Part shown: piece by piece, positions 7,532 through 15,942 of the stretch
How positions within the stretch are numbered: position 1 is the stretch's first letter
How the letters are laid out: each line of letters opens with the position of its first letter
Assembly: GCF_003955665.1 (NCBI RefSeq)
Contig: NZ_RXHU01000049.1
Location: 24,511 to 88,510, forward strand
DNA length: 64,000 bases
Origin: Paenibacillus whitsoniae
GTDB taxonomy: Bacteria > Bacillota > Bacilli > Paenibacillales > NBRC-103111
Reading direction: 5' to 3'
Notes under the pieces: model-generated
Databases searched by the model: none
What the model was told of the DNA's origin: nothing
What the model saw: only the letters and a program-made list of their open reading frames with translations
Position numbers and translations under genes: made by a program

Positions 7532-7999
7532 TCAATCCAATCGTTTGAGCACCGCGATTTCGTCGCAGCAGTACTGTTTTTTGCAGTGCATGCAATCCCG
7601 CCATACCTTCTCCGGAAAAATCTCTTTCGGCACGAGCGTAAAGCCGTTCTTTTGGAAGAAAGCCACTTCATACGTCAGCGCCATCACTTTGCGAATCCCC
7701 ATGGCTCTCGCTTCTTCCACAAGGAAATCCACCAGTCTGCCGCCGATCCCCTGACCCTTGTAACCAGGCGTCATGCCGAGCGAGCGAATTTCCACCAGAT
7801 CCGGCCCGAGTTGAGTTAAAGAACCGCAGCCTATCAGGGCTCCTTCATGCTCCGCCACGACAAAACTGTCGATGTTCTCCTGCAGCATCTCCCTGCTGCG
7901 CGGGAGCATAATCCCTTGTTTCGCATAACCCTGTATAATATCGTAAAGCTTCTCCACATCATCCAAGGAAGCTTTACGGACAGTAATCGTTGTTGACAT
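7532..7999 (-). CDS. GNAT acetyltransferase, short ArgA-like (N-acetylglutamate synthase type)
   Basis: A cytosolic acetyl-CoA-dependent acetyltransferase of about 155 residues. The GNAT fold shows the acetyl-CoA loop GMTPGYKGQGIGGRLVDFL (about 77-95) and the following FFQKNGF element. The C-terminus WRDCMHCKKQYCCDEIAVL carries a Cys-rich CxxC...CC pattern. This end is typical of the short stand-alone N-acetylglutamate synthases of Firmicutes and is missing from generic GNATs. The start is ambiguous among GTG 8005, ATG 8002 and ATG 7999; the last has the best spacing to GAGG. It is a single gene with its own terminator, upstream of hrcA. Arginine biosynthesis is inferred from the family only. 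Confidence 0.75.
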   Translation of the reverse strand: MSTTITVRKASLDDVEKLYDIIQGYAKQGIMLPRSREMLQENIDSFVVAEHEGALIGCGSLTQLGPDLVEIRSLGMTPGYKGQGIGGRLVDFLVEEARAMGIRKVMALTYEVAFFQKNGFTLVPKEIFPEKVWRDCMHCKKQYCCDEIAVLKRLD

Positions 8000-8161
8000 C
8001 ATCACGCCTCATCCCACCAATCGCAAGAAAATGCATAAAGGCCACAGGAGAAAACCGCGGCAGACCGCTTTTCCGCTTGTGGATTATTGTATAAATATAC
8101 AACAATCCGTATACTTCCACAAGACCTATTTTGCATATTTGCGGCACGATTTGGCGCCTGA

Positions 8162-9313
8162 TCAGCTTAGAAACGAAGCGAATACCTCATTCCCGAGCAA
8201 AACGCCCTGTTTAGACAACCGGTAACCGCCCGGCACGCGTTCCAGCAGCTTTTTCTCTACCCAGCCTTGCAGTGTCGGCCCAAAATGGTCTTCCATCTCC
8301 GAACCGAACTGCGCCCGGAAATCGTTAGCCTGCACCCCATCCATCATACGGAGGCCGACCATCATAAAATCCTCCATCGCCTCCTGCGGCTCCACGGCAA
8401 ACTGCTCCAGCACCGGCAGCCCTTGTACGGTGGCATCGATATAAGGCTGCACGCCTTTGATATTGATGTGGCGTTGTCCGCCGATATAGCCGTGAGCTCC
8501 CGCGCCTAGCCCATAGTATGTGCGGTTGCGCCAATACTGCGTATTGTGCCGGCTCTCGCGGCCCGGACGGGCGAAGTTGGAGATTTCATATTGTTTGTAT
8601 CCTGCGGCTTCCAGACGGTTCATAATGAGCTCATACATCTCGACTTCTTCATCTTCGCTCGGCAGCGGCAGTTGATTTTTATTGTAAAGCGTATGGAAAA
8701 GGGTGTTTTCCTCGACCTTGAGGCTGTAAATGGAATAATGCTGCAAATCCAGCGCCAGCGCTTCGTCCAGCGTCGCCTGCATGATGTCTACCGTCTGCCG
8801 CGGCAGCCCAAACATCAAGTCGATGGACAAGTTGTCGAAGCCGAGCTTTTTCGCATTCTCAATGCTTCGGTACACGTCATCTGTATTATGAATGCGCCCG
8901 ATTGCCGCAAGCAGGTCATTGTTAAACGACTGCACGCCGAACGAAATCCGGTTGACGCCGCCTGCTTTCATGACCGCTAGCTTATCCTCGTCCGTCGTTC
9001 CAGGGTTCGCTTCCATCGAGAACTCGACTTCGTTAGCATCCGCCGGGAAGTACGTCCGAACCATCGAGAGGAAGCGTTCCATTTGATCAGGCAGCAGGAC
9101 AGTCGGGGTTCCGCCGCCTACGAAAATCGTCTCTACTTTCTCTGGAGGCATGCGCTTCACCGTTTGCTCCATTTCTCTTTCCAGCGCATCCAGGTACGCC
9201 ATCACGGGCTGACCTTTCAGAACGTAGGAGTTGAAATCGCAGTAGTGGCATTTATTCGTGCAAAACGGAATATGAATGTACACCGCTGTCGGCGTTTTAT
9301 AGGAAACTAGCAT
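8162..9313 (-). CDS. hemW: Heme chaperone HemW (radical SAM, formerly HemN-like)
   Basis: A cytosolic radical-SAM protein that binds heme and is thought to insert it into target enzymes. Its relatives were long called oxygen-independent coproporphyrinogen III oxidase. The 4Fe-4S/SAM motif CTNKCHYC is at residues 18-25, preceded by YIHIPF. FVGGGTPTVL follows, and the HemN C-terminal domain sits in the last third. The extra N-terminal Cys typical of true HemN is absent. The start is taken as the ATG at 9313, seven bases after AAGAAGGA, giving 383 residues. The gene order lepA-hemW-hrcA matches B. subtilis. Confidence 0.93.
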   Translation of the reverse strand: MLVSYKTPTAVYIHIPFCTNKCHYCDFNSYVLKGQPVMAYLDALEREMEQTVKRMPPEKVETIFVGGGTPTVLLPDQMERFLSMVRTYFPADANEVEFSMEANPGTTDEDKLAVMKAGGVNRISFGVQSFNNDLLAAIGRIHNTDDVYRSIENAKKLGFDNLSIDLMFGLPRQTVDIMQATLDEALALDLQHYSIYSLKVEENTLFHTLYNKNQLPLPSEDEEVEMYELIMNRLEAAGYKQYEISNFARPGRESRHNTQYWRNRTYYGLGAGAHGYIGGQRHINIKGVQPYIDATVQGLPVLEQFAVEPQEAMEDFMMVGLRMMDGVQANDFRAQFGSEMEDHFGPTLQGWVEKKLLERVPGGYRLSKQGVLLGNEVFASFLS

Positions 9314-9459
9314 AGGGTGTTCCTTCTTTCTAACCAAAGTCCATACGGTAGAAAAAGCCGAGGGGCAGAAACGTCTGCCACCCCAGCTTTTCCTCCGGTC
9401 TGCGCATCTGCGCAGCGTTATCTATGCGCGATCAAAACCGTCTGCTTTTTGGATCGCGC

Positions 9460-11274
9460 CTATTCGTCGATTTTCAGAACCGCCATAAACGCTTCTTGCG
9501 GCACCTCAACGCTGCCGACCTGCTTCATGCGCTTCTTGCCTTCTTTTTGCTTATCGAGGAGCTTCCGTTTCCGGGAAATATCCCCGCCGTAACATTTCGC
9601 GAGAACGTTTTTGCGCATCGCTTTGACCGTTTCGCGGGCAATGATCTTTTGACCGATCGCCGCTTGGATCGGCACCTCGAACATTTGACGAGGAATCAGA
9701 TCCTTCAGCTTGTCGCAGATGATTTTACCACGTTGGTACGAGGAATCTCTATGCACGATGAAGGAAAGGGCGTCCACTTGCTCTGCGTTAAGCAGAATGT
9801 CCATTTTCACCAGATTCGACCGTTTGTAGCCCGAAAGCTCGTAGTCGAAGGATGCATAACCTTTCGTTCTCGATTTCAGCATATCGAAGAAGTCGTAAAC
9901 GATTTCCGATAGTGGAATATCGTACGTCAATGTGACACGATTCGTATCGAGATATTCCATGTTGATATACTCGCCGCGCTTGCCTTGGCACAGTTCCATG
10001 ATCGTTCCGACATAATCGTTCGGCACGATGATGGAAGCTTTGACGTATGGCTCTTCTACGTAATCGATCCGCTGCGGATCCGGGTAGTTGGACGGGTTGT
10101 CGATGTCCATCACGTCCCCGTTCGTCAGCGTAACGCGGTAAATAACGCTCGGCGCCGTCGTAATCAGCGGAATGTTGAATTCGCGCTCGATCCGCTCTTG
10201 AATGATCTCCATGTGCAGCAGGCCGAGAAAGCCGCAGCGGAAACCAAAGCCAAGGGCTGTTGACGTTTCCGGCTCAAAACGAAGCGATGCGTCGTTCAGC
10301 TCCAGCTTTTGCAGCGCTTCGCGCAAATCGTTATAGTCCGTCGTTTCGATCGGGTACAAGCCGCAGAAGACCATCGGATTAATCCGGCGGTAGCCTGGCA
10401 GCGGTTCAAGTGCAGGCCTGTCGGCCTCTGTCACCGTATCCCCGACGCGTGTGTCGCCGACATTTTTGATACCGGCAATGATGAAGCCTACGTCGCCGAC
10501 TTCCAAGGAAGGCACAGTCGACATGCGCGGTTTGAATGCGCCGACTTCGATGACCTCGAACGTTTTGTTCGTCGCCATCATTTTGATTTTCGAGCCCGGC
10601 TTGATCGAGCCGTCCACGACACGCACGTACACGATGACACCTTTATAGATATCATAGTGCGAGTCGAAAATGAGTGCCTTGAGCGGGTTGTCCGGATCGC
10701 CCTGCGGCGGCGGCACCTTCTGGCAGATCTGCTCGATAATGTCCTTAATCCCGATTCCCGCTTTGGCGGAAGCCAATACAGCTTCGCTTGCATCAAGGCC
10801 GATTACGTCCTCGATTTCCTGTTTTACTTTGTCCGGTTCTGCACTCGGCAGGTCAATTTTATTGATGACAGGCAAAATCTCCAGATTGTTCTCCAGCGCC
10901 AGATACACGTTCGCCAGCGTCTGCGCTTCAATCCCTTGCGCCGCATCGACAACAAGCAGCGCGCCTTCGCATGCCGCCAGGCTTCGGGAAACTTCGTATG
11001 TAAAGTCGACGTGTCCCGGTGTGTCAATCAGATTCAAAATATAATCGACGCCATCATCCGCCCGGTAAGCCAGTCGTACCGCTTGCAGCTTGATGGTGAT
11101 GCCGCGCTCCCGTTCGAGATCCATTTGGTCGAGCACCTGCTCCTGCATCTCGCGCGTCGTCAAAGCGCCGGTGTATTCCAGAATGCGATCGGCCAGCGTC
11201 GACTTGCCGTGGTCGATATGAGCAATGATTGAAAAGTTGCGAATCCTCTGTTGTCTTTCACGAATATCCGTCAT
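9460..11274 (-). CDS. lepA: Elongation factor 4 (LepA) GTPase
   Basis: A ribosome-associated translational GTPase implicated in 30S maturation and back-translocation. The start MTDIRERQQRIRNFSI gives the usual length of 604 residues; an upstream in-frame extension of 38 codons has no family support. Visible motifs are G1 AHIDHGKS, G2/G3 around DTPGHVDF, and G4 NKIDLP. Domains II, III, V and the LepA-specific C-terminal domain follow, ending KRMKQVGSVEVPQEAF. It is upstream of hemW on the same strand and 77 bp downstream of yqxA's stop. Confidence 0.97.
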   Translation of the reverse strand: MTDIRERQQRIRNFSIIAHIDHGKSTLADRILEYTGALTTREMQEQVLDQMDLERERGITIKLQAVRLAYRADDGVDYILNLIDTPGHVDFTYEVSRSLAACEGALLVVDAAQGIEAQTLANVYLALENNLEILPVINKIDLPSAEPDKVKQEIEDVIGLDASEAVLASAKAGIGIKDIIEQICQKVPPPQGDPDNPLKALIFDSHYDIYKGVIVYVRVVDGSIKPGSKIKMMATNKTFEVIEVGAFKPRMSTVPSLEVGDVGFIIAGIKNVGDTRVGDTVTEADRPALEPLPGYRRINPMVFCGLYPIETTDYNDLREALQKLELNDASLRFEPETSTALGFGFRCGFLGLLHMEIIQERIEREFNIPLITTAPSVIYRVTLTNGDVMDIDNPSNYPDPQRIDYVEEPYVKASIIVPNDYVGTIMELCQGKRGEYINMEYLDTNRVTLTYDIPLSEIVYDFFDMLKSRTKGYASFDYELSGYKRSNLVKMDILLNAEQVDALSFIVHRDSSYQRGKIICDKLKDLIPRQMFEVPIQAAIGQKIIARETVKAMRKNVLAKCYGGDISRKRKLLDKQKEGKKRMKQVGSVEVPQEAFMAVLKIDE

Positions 11275-11350
11275 GCTACCGACATAACCCCCACTACAAA
11301 TAATTTTCATTATAACAGTTGTGGGGGGTTGGAGCAATGCAGGCACAATA

Positions 11351-11740
11351 CTAGCCTTTGCCGAGGACTGCATCGAACAGCGAAACAAACAGCTTTATGC
11401 CGTGATGCATCGTAATTTGCAGCAAATCTCCGAGTTTATTTCCTACGCGGTTCAAGGAGTTATCGTGATCGGCGATAGGCTCTTTTGTGGGCGCCGGCGT
11501 CGGTGTTGGCTGAGTCTTCGCGGCTGATTTGGCAACGGGCGATGCGGACGGTTGTATCGCAGTAGCTTGGCCCTGAGCCTGGGCGACCGCCCCCTGGACG
11601 GCGGATTTGGACGGCGGGGATACCGACGTGCCCTCAATGCGCTGCGTGCCGCTCGATGCCAGCGAAACGCCGAACAAGATGCAGAACATAAGCAGCAGTG
11701 CGAACAACCCCACTTTTAAATAAAACTGTCCGAGCCTCAT
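11351..11740 (-). CDS. yqxA: YqxA-like DUF3679 membrane protein
   Basis: A protein of 129 residues with unknown function. One transmembrane segment lies near the N-terminus (KVGLFALLLMFCILFGVSLA, about 9-28). A Ser/Pro/Ala/Thr-rich extracytoplasmic linker follows, then a short conserved C-terminal patch (NRVGNKLGDLLQ to the end). The ATG at 11740 follows GGAGGAGG with eight bases of spacing. Position between spoIIP and lepA is the same as yqxA in B. subtilis, the main reason for the name. Co-directional spacing to spoIIP (41 bp) suggests sporulation-linked expression; that is inference. Confidence 0.72.
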   Translation of the reverse strand: MRLGQFYLKVGLFALLLMFCILFGVSLASSGTQRIEGTSVSPPSKSAVQGAVAQAQGQATAIQPSASPVAKSAAKTQPTPTPAPTKEPIADHDNSLNRVGNKLGDLLQITMHHGIKLFVSLFDAVLGKG

Positions 11741-11781
11741 CCGACCCGCCTCCTCCAAATTTATTTGCTTCGCTTGACTGT

Positions 11782-13011
11782 TTAAGATTTGTTCGTCGTA
11801 TCCTTAGGCGAATCAACCTTTTTCGCGTTCAAAATCACTTCCGAAATCGCCTCGGCCAACCAATCAGTCGTGCGATAGCATTCTTCCAACGTATTGTACG
11901 GGCCGCCGACTTCGATCAGAATGGCATTCGGAGAAACGTTTTGATTGTAGAGGCCGTTGCCTTCGCTCGCTTCCTTCGCATGAATGCCTTTGGAAACCCC
12001 GGGATGCTTGGCTTCCAGCGCTTGGTGAATTTGATTCGCAAACTCCTCGTTCTTCTTCCAGCTCGGGTTCTTGCCGCCGATAATGAAATACACCTGTGCG
12101 ACGTCTAGACCGTCAACTGTTGCGGTCGTTTTGCTGCGAGCCGCTGAATCACGGTGAATATCAAAGAAATACTGCAGGTCTTTATGCGCGGCCATCGCTT
12201 CTTGCAACGTTTTTAACGAATATTTGTAGGAGAACGGATACTCGAAATTTTTCACCGTGCTCGGGTACACCGTGTTATCGTGAACGGCGCCGATGCCGTC
12301 CTTCTCCAGATTTTGCGCGAGCCGCTCTCCGACGGAAATAACGTTGACTTTATCGCTGTAAGCCTTGTCTGGATCTGTCACGCCCTTAAGCTCAGGAAGG
12401 AATGACTCGTTACTATGCGTCTGGTAGATGAACGCGATGTTGTTTCCCGCTGTTTTGGGCGGTTGTGCGGCTGGATTGGCACTTGGTGCGGCAGAGCTTG
12501 ACGGCGACGGCTGAATCGTCGGTGTTGGTGTTGGAGGCTGCTTGACCTCAGCTTGGAGATCCGTTGTTGTCGGGTTGAGATCGTAGGGAGAGCTTGGATT
12601 CGTCGCGCTGCCCTGCACAAGAACCGTAGACGCCTTGGCGTCCATGCCCGGCACCTCGCTCGCCACCAGACTTTTAGGATCGTTGGGATTGACGTCTGTG
12701 ACCATTTGGAACGCAAAATGAAAAATGTTATGCTGCGAGAACGTGAATTTTTTTTGATCCTTATTTAAATGAGGAACTTCCATTCCCAGCATGTCGATAA
12801 AAAATTGGTTGGTGACCGACGCCGCGAGCCCTTTCATAGACGAAACCGGTGAAGTGGTAAGCCGCGTTTGCAGAAAACCGCCGATCCCGATGAAAACAAA
12901 GAGAGCTAGGGTCGATGTGCTGAGAATAAACAAAGTTTTTCCGACGGAACTTGCGCTCTGAAACGTTTTCCGAACGTGGCTGAAATTCAAAGTGGCTGTT
13001 GTCCATTTCAT
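11782..13011 (-). CDS. spoIIP: Stage II sporulation protein P (SpoIIP)
   Basis: A peptidoglycan amidase/endopeptidase of the SpoIID-SpoIIM-SpoIIP engulfment complex, anchored in the mother-cell membrane. In its 409 residues, a transmembrane anchor lies near 28-48 (LFILSTSTLALFVFIGIGGF). A variable region with a Pro/Ser/Thr-rich linker follows. The catalytic domain begins at about residue 200 with FIYQTHSNESF, which includes the zinc-binding His and Glu. Further on come FFDIHRDSA, and ILIEVGGPYNTLEE with the catalytic Glu region. The start follows AGGAGG. It lies directly downstream of gpr and upstream of yqxA, as in B. subtilis. Confidence 0.96.
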   Translation of the reverse strand: MKWTTATLNFSHVRKTFQSASSVGKTLFILSTSTLALFVFIGIGGFLQTRLTTSPVSSMKGLAASVTNQFFIDMLGMEVPHLNKDQKKFTFSQHNIFHFAFQMVTDVNPNDPKSLVASEVPGMDAKASTVLVQGSATNPSSPYDLNPTTTDLQAEVKQPPTPTPTIQPSPSSSAAPSANPAAQPPKTAGNNIAFIYQTHSNESFLPELKGVTDPDKAYSDKVNVISVGERLAQNLEKDGIGAVHDNTVYPSTVKNFEYPFSYKYSLKTLQEAMAAHKDLQYFFDIHRDSAARSKTTATVDGLDVAQVYFIIGGKNPSWKKNEEFANQIHQALEAKHPGVSKGIHAKEASEGNGLYNQNVSPNAILIEVGGPYNTLEECYRTTDWLAEAISEVILNAKKVDSPKDTTNKS

Positions 13012-13124
13012 CGTCTGATTCCTCCTAATCTAGCTTACTTTACTCTATGAAACGAGCTTCGGAAGTAGAACCCGTTCGCTAGAAGTTTTAATAGAAGAAA
13101 TCTCGCAAGTCGTGATCAGCCGCG

Positions 13125-13155
13125 AAAAAGCCTCCCCTCTGGCTCGAAGGAAGGC
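13125..13155 (-). terminator. Terminator after gpr
   Basis: On the minus strand AGCCTTCC pairs with GGGAGGCT (one mismatch) and is followed by TTTTTCG. It lies directly after the gpr stop codon. Confidence 0.7.
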
Positions 13156-13162
13156 TCGTCTC

Positions 13163-14161
13163 TTAATGGGTATAGGCCGCGACGTTATCCACATCTACCG
13201 CGTCATGCAGGGCCGCATTCAGCCCGCTGGCGATGATATTCGCAATATCCTCGATGAACTGGTCGATCTCCTTCGGCGTCACCAGCAGGTCGTGGCCGAC
13301 AGGATTCAAAACCTCTTTTACCAATTGAAGCCGTTCATCCTCATGAATATTGTCGAGGAGTCCGAAAATTTTGCCCGTATTCTGCGTCTGATCGCTGAAA
13401 TGCTTCTGCATCAGATCGAATGCATTATTGACGATTGTGGAGGCGTAGACCACTGTTGGCACACCAATCGCGATAACCGGAATGCCGAGGTTCTCCTTTG
13501 TCAGTCCCTTCCGTTTGTTGCCGATGCCCGAGCCTGGATGAATGCCCGTATCCGCAATCTGAATCGTCGTATTCACCCGCTCCAGCGAGCGGGAAGCGAG
13601 CGCATCAATCGCAATAATAAAATCCGGCTTGGACCTGTCCACGATCCCTTGCACGATGTCGCTGCTCTCAATTCCCGTCGTGCCGAGCACGCCCGGCGCA
13701 ACCGCACTCACCGCTCTATATCCTTCACCGACGTCGTCCGGCACGAGCTCAAAATAATGCCGCGTCACCATCACATTATCGACCACAAGCGGGCCCAGCG
13801 CATCGGGCGTCACATTCGAGTTTCCCAGCCCAATAATCAGTGCCTTGGCATTCTTCGGAATACCGATTTCAAGCAGGAACGCCTCAAATTCCTGAGCCAG
13901 CTTCGTGGCAACCCGGTCCTGAAGCTGTGTATCCTTTTCACGCAGCGCTGGCACTTCCATCGTTATATAATGGCCCATCAGCTTACCCATCGCCTTGGAG
14001 CCTTCTTCGTTCAGCACATTAATTTTGGTCACGCGAATGCCGTTTTCTCTCGTCGAGACCTGCTCGATGCCGGGAATCGGCTGCCCTTGATTGGCCTGCT
14101 GCGCGATATCCCTTGCATCCAGCGCAAGGTCCGTATGCGTCGTAAATGAGCTTAAATCCAT
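13163..14161 (-). CDS. gpr: Spore germination protease GPR
   Basis: Degrades small acid-soluble spore proteins in the first minutes of germination. It is made in the forespore as a zymogen that removes its own N-terminal propeptide. The start MDLSSFTTHTDLALDARD follows GAGAGGGG. It gives 332 residues, somewhat shorter than B. subtilis GPR, with only about ten residues before the TDLA autoprocessing region. An upstream in-frame extension is judged spurious because it runs through the divergent rpsT promoter. Conserved stretches include ALIIGLGNSNVTPDALGP, and the Asp-rich FIIAIDALASRS where the active-site aspartates of the family lie. It is upstream of spoIIP. Confidence 0.95.
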   Translation of the reverse strand: MDLSSFTTHTDLALDARDIAQQANQGQPIPGIEQVSTRENGIRVTKINVLNEEGSKAMGKLMGHYITMEVPALREKDTQLQDRVATKLAQEFEAFLLEIGIPKNAKALIIGLGNSNVTPDALGPLVVDNVMVTRHYFELVPDDVGEGYRAVSAVAPGVLGTTGIESSDIVQGIVDRSKPDFIIAIDALASRSLERVNTTIQIADTGIHPGSGIGNKRKGLTKENLGIPVIAIGVPTVVYASTIVNNAFDLMQKHFSDQTQNTGKIFGLLDNIHEDERLQLVKEVLNPVGHDLLVTPKEIDQFIEDIANIIASGLNAALHDAVDVDNVAAYTH

Positions 14162-14260
14162 CTCAGTGCCCCTCTCTGAAAATGTAGATACGACATAGTG
14201 TGCGACGAAAAAGGAGGCATTATACGAGATCCGCCGCCTGCAAAAGCCTATTGACAGCTC

Positions 14261-14289
14261 TTGCAATTTCAAATATTGCGTGGTAGAAT
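14261..14289 (+). promoter_or_regulatory. Promoter of rpsT
   Basis: TTGCAA (14261-14266), 17 bp, TAGAAT (14284-14289), about 68 bp before the rpsT start. An overlapping TTGACA at 14251 is too far from the -10 box to be used with it. Confidence 0.6.
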
Positions 14290-14356
14290 ACTTAAAGTTG
14301 TCAGCAAACATACAAATGTAACGTTGAACGTGTTTTGTAAGTAGGAGGTGAATTTC

Positions 14357-14608
14357 ATGCCAAACATTAAATCCGCTATTAAACGAGTAAAAGTTAGCGA
14401 AAAGCGTCGTCTTCGTAACGCTTCCCAAAAGTCCGCTCTGCGTACTGCTGTGAAAGCTTTCGAAACAGCTTTGACCTCTGAAGCACTTGTTGCCGCTTCT
14501 AAGAAATTGGATCAAGCTGCTTCCAAAGGTTTAATCCATAAAAATGCCGCTAACCGCAAGAAGTCCCGTCTGGCTAAAAAGCTGAACGCTCTTACGGCTC
14601 AAGCGTAA
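14357..14608 (+). CDS. rpsT: 30S ribosomal protein S20
   Basis: Small-subunit protein that binds the 5' domain of 16S rRNA. The 83 residues are strongly basic (KSAIKRVKVSEKRRLRNAS, HKNAANRKKSRLAKKL), and the length is usual for S20. The ATG at 14357 lies eight bases after AGGAGG; a GTG nine bases upstream is too close to that site. It is a single rightward gene between leftward gpr and holA, as in B. subtilis, with its own promoter and terminator. Confidence 0.98.
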   Translation: MPNIKSAIKRVKVSEKRRLRNASQKSALRTAVKAFETALTSEALVAASKKLDQAASKGLIHKNAANRKKSRLAKKLNALTAQA

Positions 14609-14623
14609 TTACGGACATAGAGC

Positions 14624-14659
14624 AAAAGCCCAGTTCTCTGCGGAGAGTTGGGCTTTTTT
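14624..14659 (+). terminator. Terminator after rpsT
   Basis: AAAAGCCCA-TTCTC pairs with GAGA-TTGGGCTTTT across a short loop and ends in TTTTTT. This is a strong intrinsic terminator. Confidence 0.9.
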
Positions 14660-14715
14660 CGCTGGGCGGCGTCCCAAGCTAACACTGCCGCTATGCCAAA
14701 AAAGCCTGCCGCCTC

Positions 14716-15735
14716 TTACGCGGCAAGCCCTAATAAAAACAACTCCAAGCCCAACACTTTATCGATTTTCCCCGATTTCATCTGCAGGTCGAGATCCGCC
14801 AGCTGCCCCATGATGCGGCTCAGCCGCTGCATATCATACTTGCGTGCCTGGCCCTCGGCTACCTTCACTGCAAACGGATGCAGGCCGATCTGCGAGGCCA
14901 TCTGCTGCTGAGAATAGCCTTGCTTGGCCAACTCCTTCACTTGCAGCATGATGCGGAACTGCCGCGCAATCAGGGAAGCGATTTTGATCGGCTCTTCACG
15001 CTGCTTGAGCAGCTCCTCCAGGATGACAAACGCCCGGTCCAAACGAACATTTACAATATCTTCGATCAGCATAAATACATTCTGCTCTGTGCTCCGAGCA
15101 ACGAGTTGGTCGATTGTATCCGGAGTCGCTTCGCCACCATGCCCCACGAACAGCGAGATTTTCTCCAGTTCAGCCGATAAGGCCTGCAAGTTGCCGCCGG
15201 TATAGAGAATCAAATTGTCCGCAGCGTTGCCGGTAAAAGAAAACCCAAGCTGCGCAGCCTGGCGTGCCACCCAACCCGCCGTTTCTTCCGGACTCAGCGA
15301 CAAGAACGGCACCGTCGCCTCCATCTCTTTCAGCGCTTTCACGATCTTTTTGCGCTCGTCGAGCTTGTCTGCGTCTACCGTAAAGACAATCACCGTATGC
15401 TCGGCCGGTGCTTTCAAATAACTGGATAGCCTGTCCAGATCGTGCTCCAGCTTCGTGCTTTCCTTGGCTCCGGTAAAGAACAACGCATTTTTTGCGATGA
15501 CCAGCTTGCGCGGGACCATAAACGGCAGCGTCTCCGCATCGTCCAGCACCGCAGCAAGCGGCATCTCGCTCAAATCGAATTTGCTTACGGCAAATTCGCG
15601 GTCCTCCGGCGCCATCAACGAGTCCGTCAGGACGTCGATAAATTCTCTCATTTTATATTTCTCAGGCCCAAAGCACAAATACACAGGTGCTTGACGTCCT
15701 GCTGCAATATCTTTTAACGCACGCTTGGCATCCAT
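14716..15735 (-). CDS. holA: DNA polymerase III subunit delta (clamp loader)
   Basis: Subunit of the clamp-loader complex that opens the beta sliding clamp. The protein has 339 residues from the ATG at 15735, which follows AAGGAGTGGAG. The N-terminal region (APVYLCFGPEKYKMREFID) matches the YqeN/HolA fold, which resembles an AAA domain but lacks the P-loop. The clamp-binding region with PFMVPRKLVIAKNA follows, and the helical collar domain is in the last third. It is convergent with rpsT, in the same place as yqeN in B. subtilis. Confidence 0.94.
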   Translation of the reverse strand: MDAKRALKDIAAGRQAPVYLCFGPEKYKMREFIDVLTDSLMAPEDREFAVSKFDLSEMPLAAVLDDAETLPFMVPRKLVIAKNALFFTGAKESTKLEHDLDRLSSYLKAPAEHTVIVFTVDADKLDERKKIVKALKEMEATVPFLSLSPEETAGWVARQAAQLGFSFTGNAADNLILYTGGNLQALSAELEKISLFVGHGGEATPDTIDQLVARSTEQNVFMLIEDIVNVRLDRAFVILEELLKQREEPIKIASLIARQFRIMLQVKELAKQGYSQQQMASQIGLHPFAVKVAEGQARKYDMQRLSRIMGQLADLDLQMKSGKIDKVLGLELFLLGLAA

Positions 15736-15942
15736 TCTGGCTCCACTCCTTCCTTTCATTGTAACAACAACAAAGGGATTACGTCAAAGCCCGCAGGCCC
15801 TGAAGCAATCCCTCTGCCAGTCTATTTAAACACCGATAAAAGGCTCTAGAAACCTTGAATCGAGTGGATGAATCCCGACCGCGTCGCTTGAACTACTATA
15901 ACATACGCAGACACAGGCACAGTGGTGCATAAGATTCATACC

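Noticed and set aside
11275..11388. N-terminal extension of LepA by 38 residues
   Set aside because: It lies beyond the conserved start MTDIRERQQRIRNF and would overlap yqxA; the family length fits the shorter form.
14251..14289. TTGACA at 14251 as the -35 box of rpsT
   Set aside because: It is 27 bp from the -10 box; TTGCAA at 14261 has proper spacing.
13163..14515. 450-residue form of GPR
   Set aside because: The extra N-terminus crosses the divergent rpsT promoter and gene; the internal ATG has a ribosome site.
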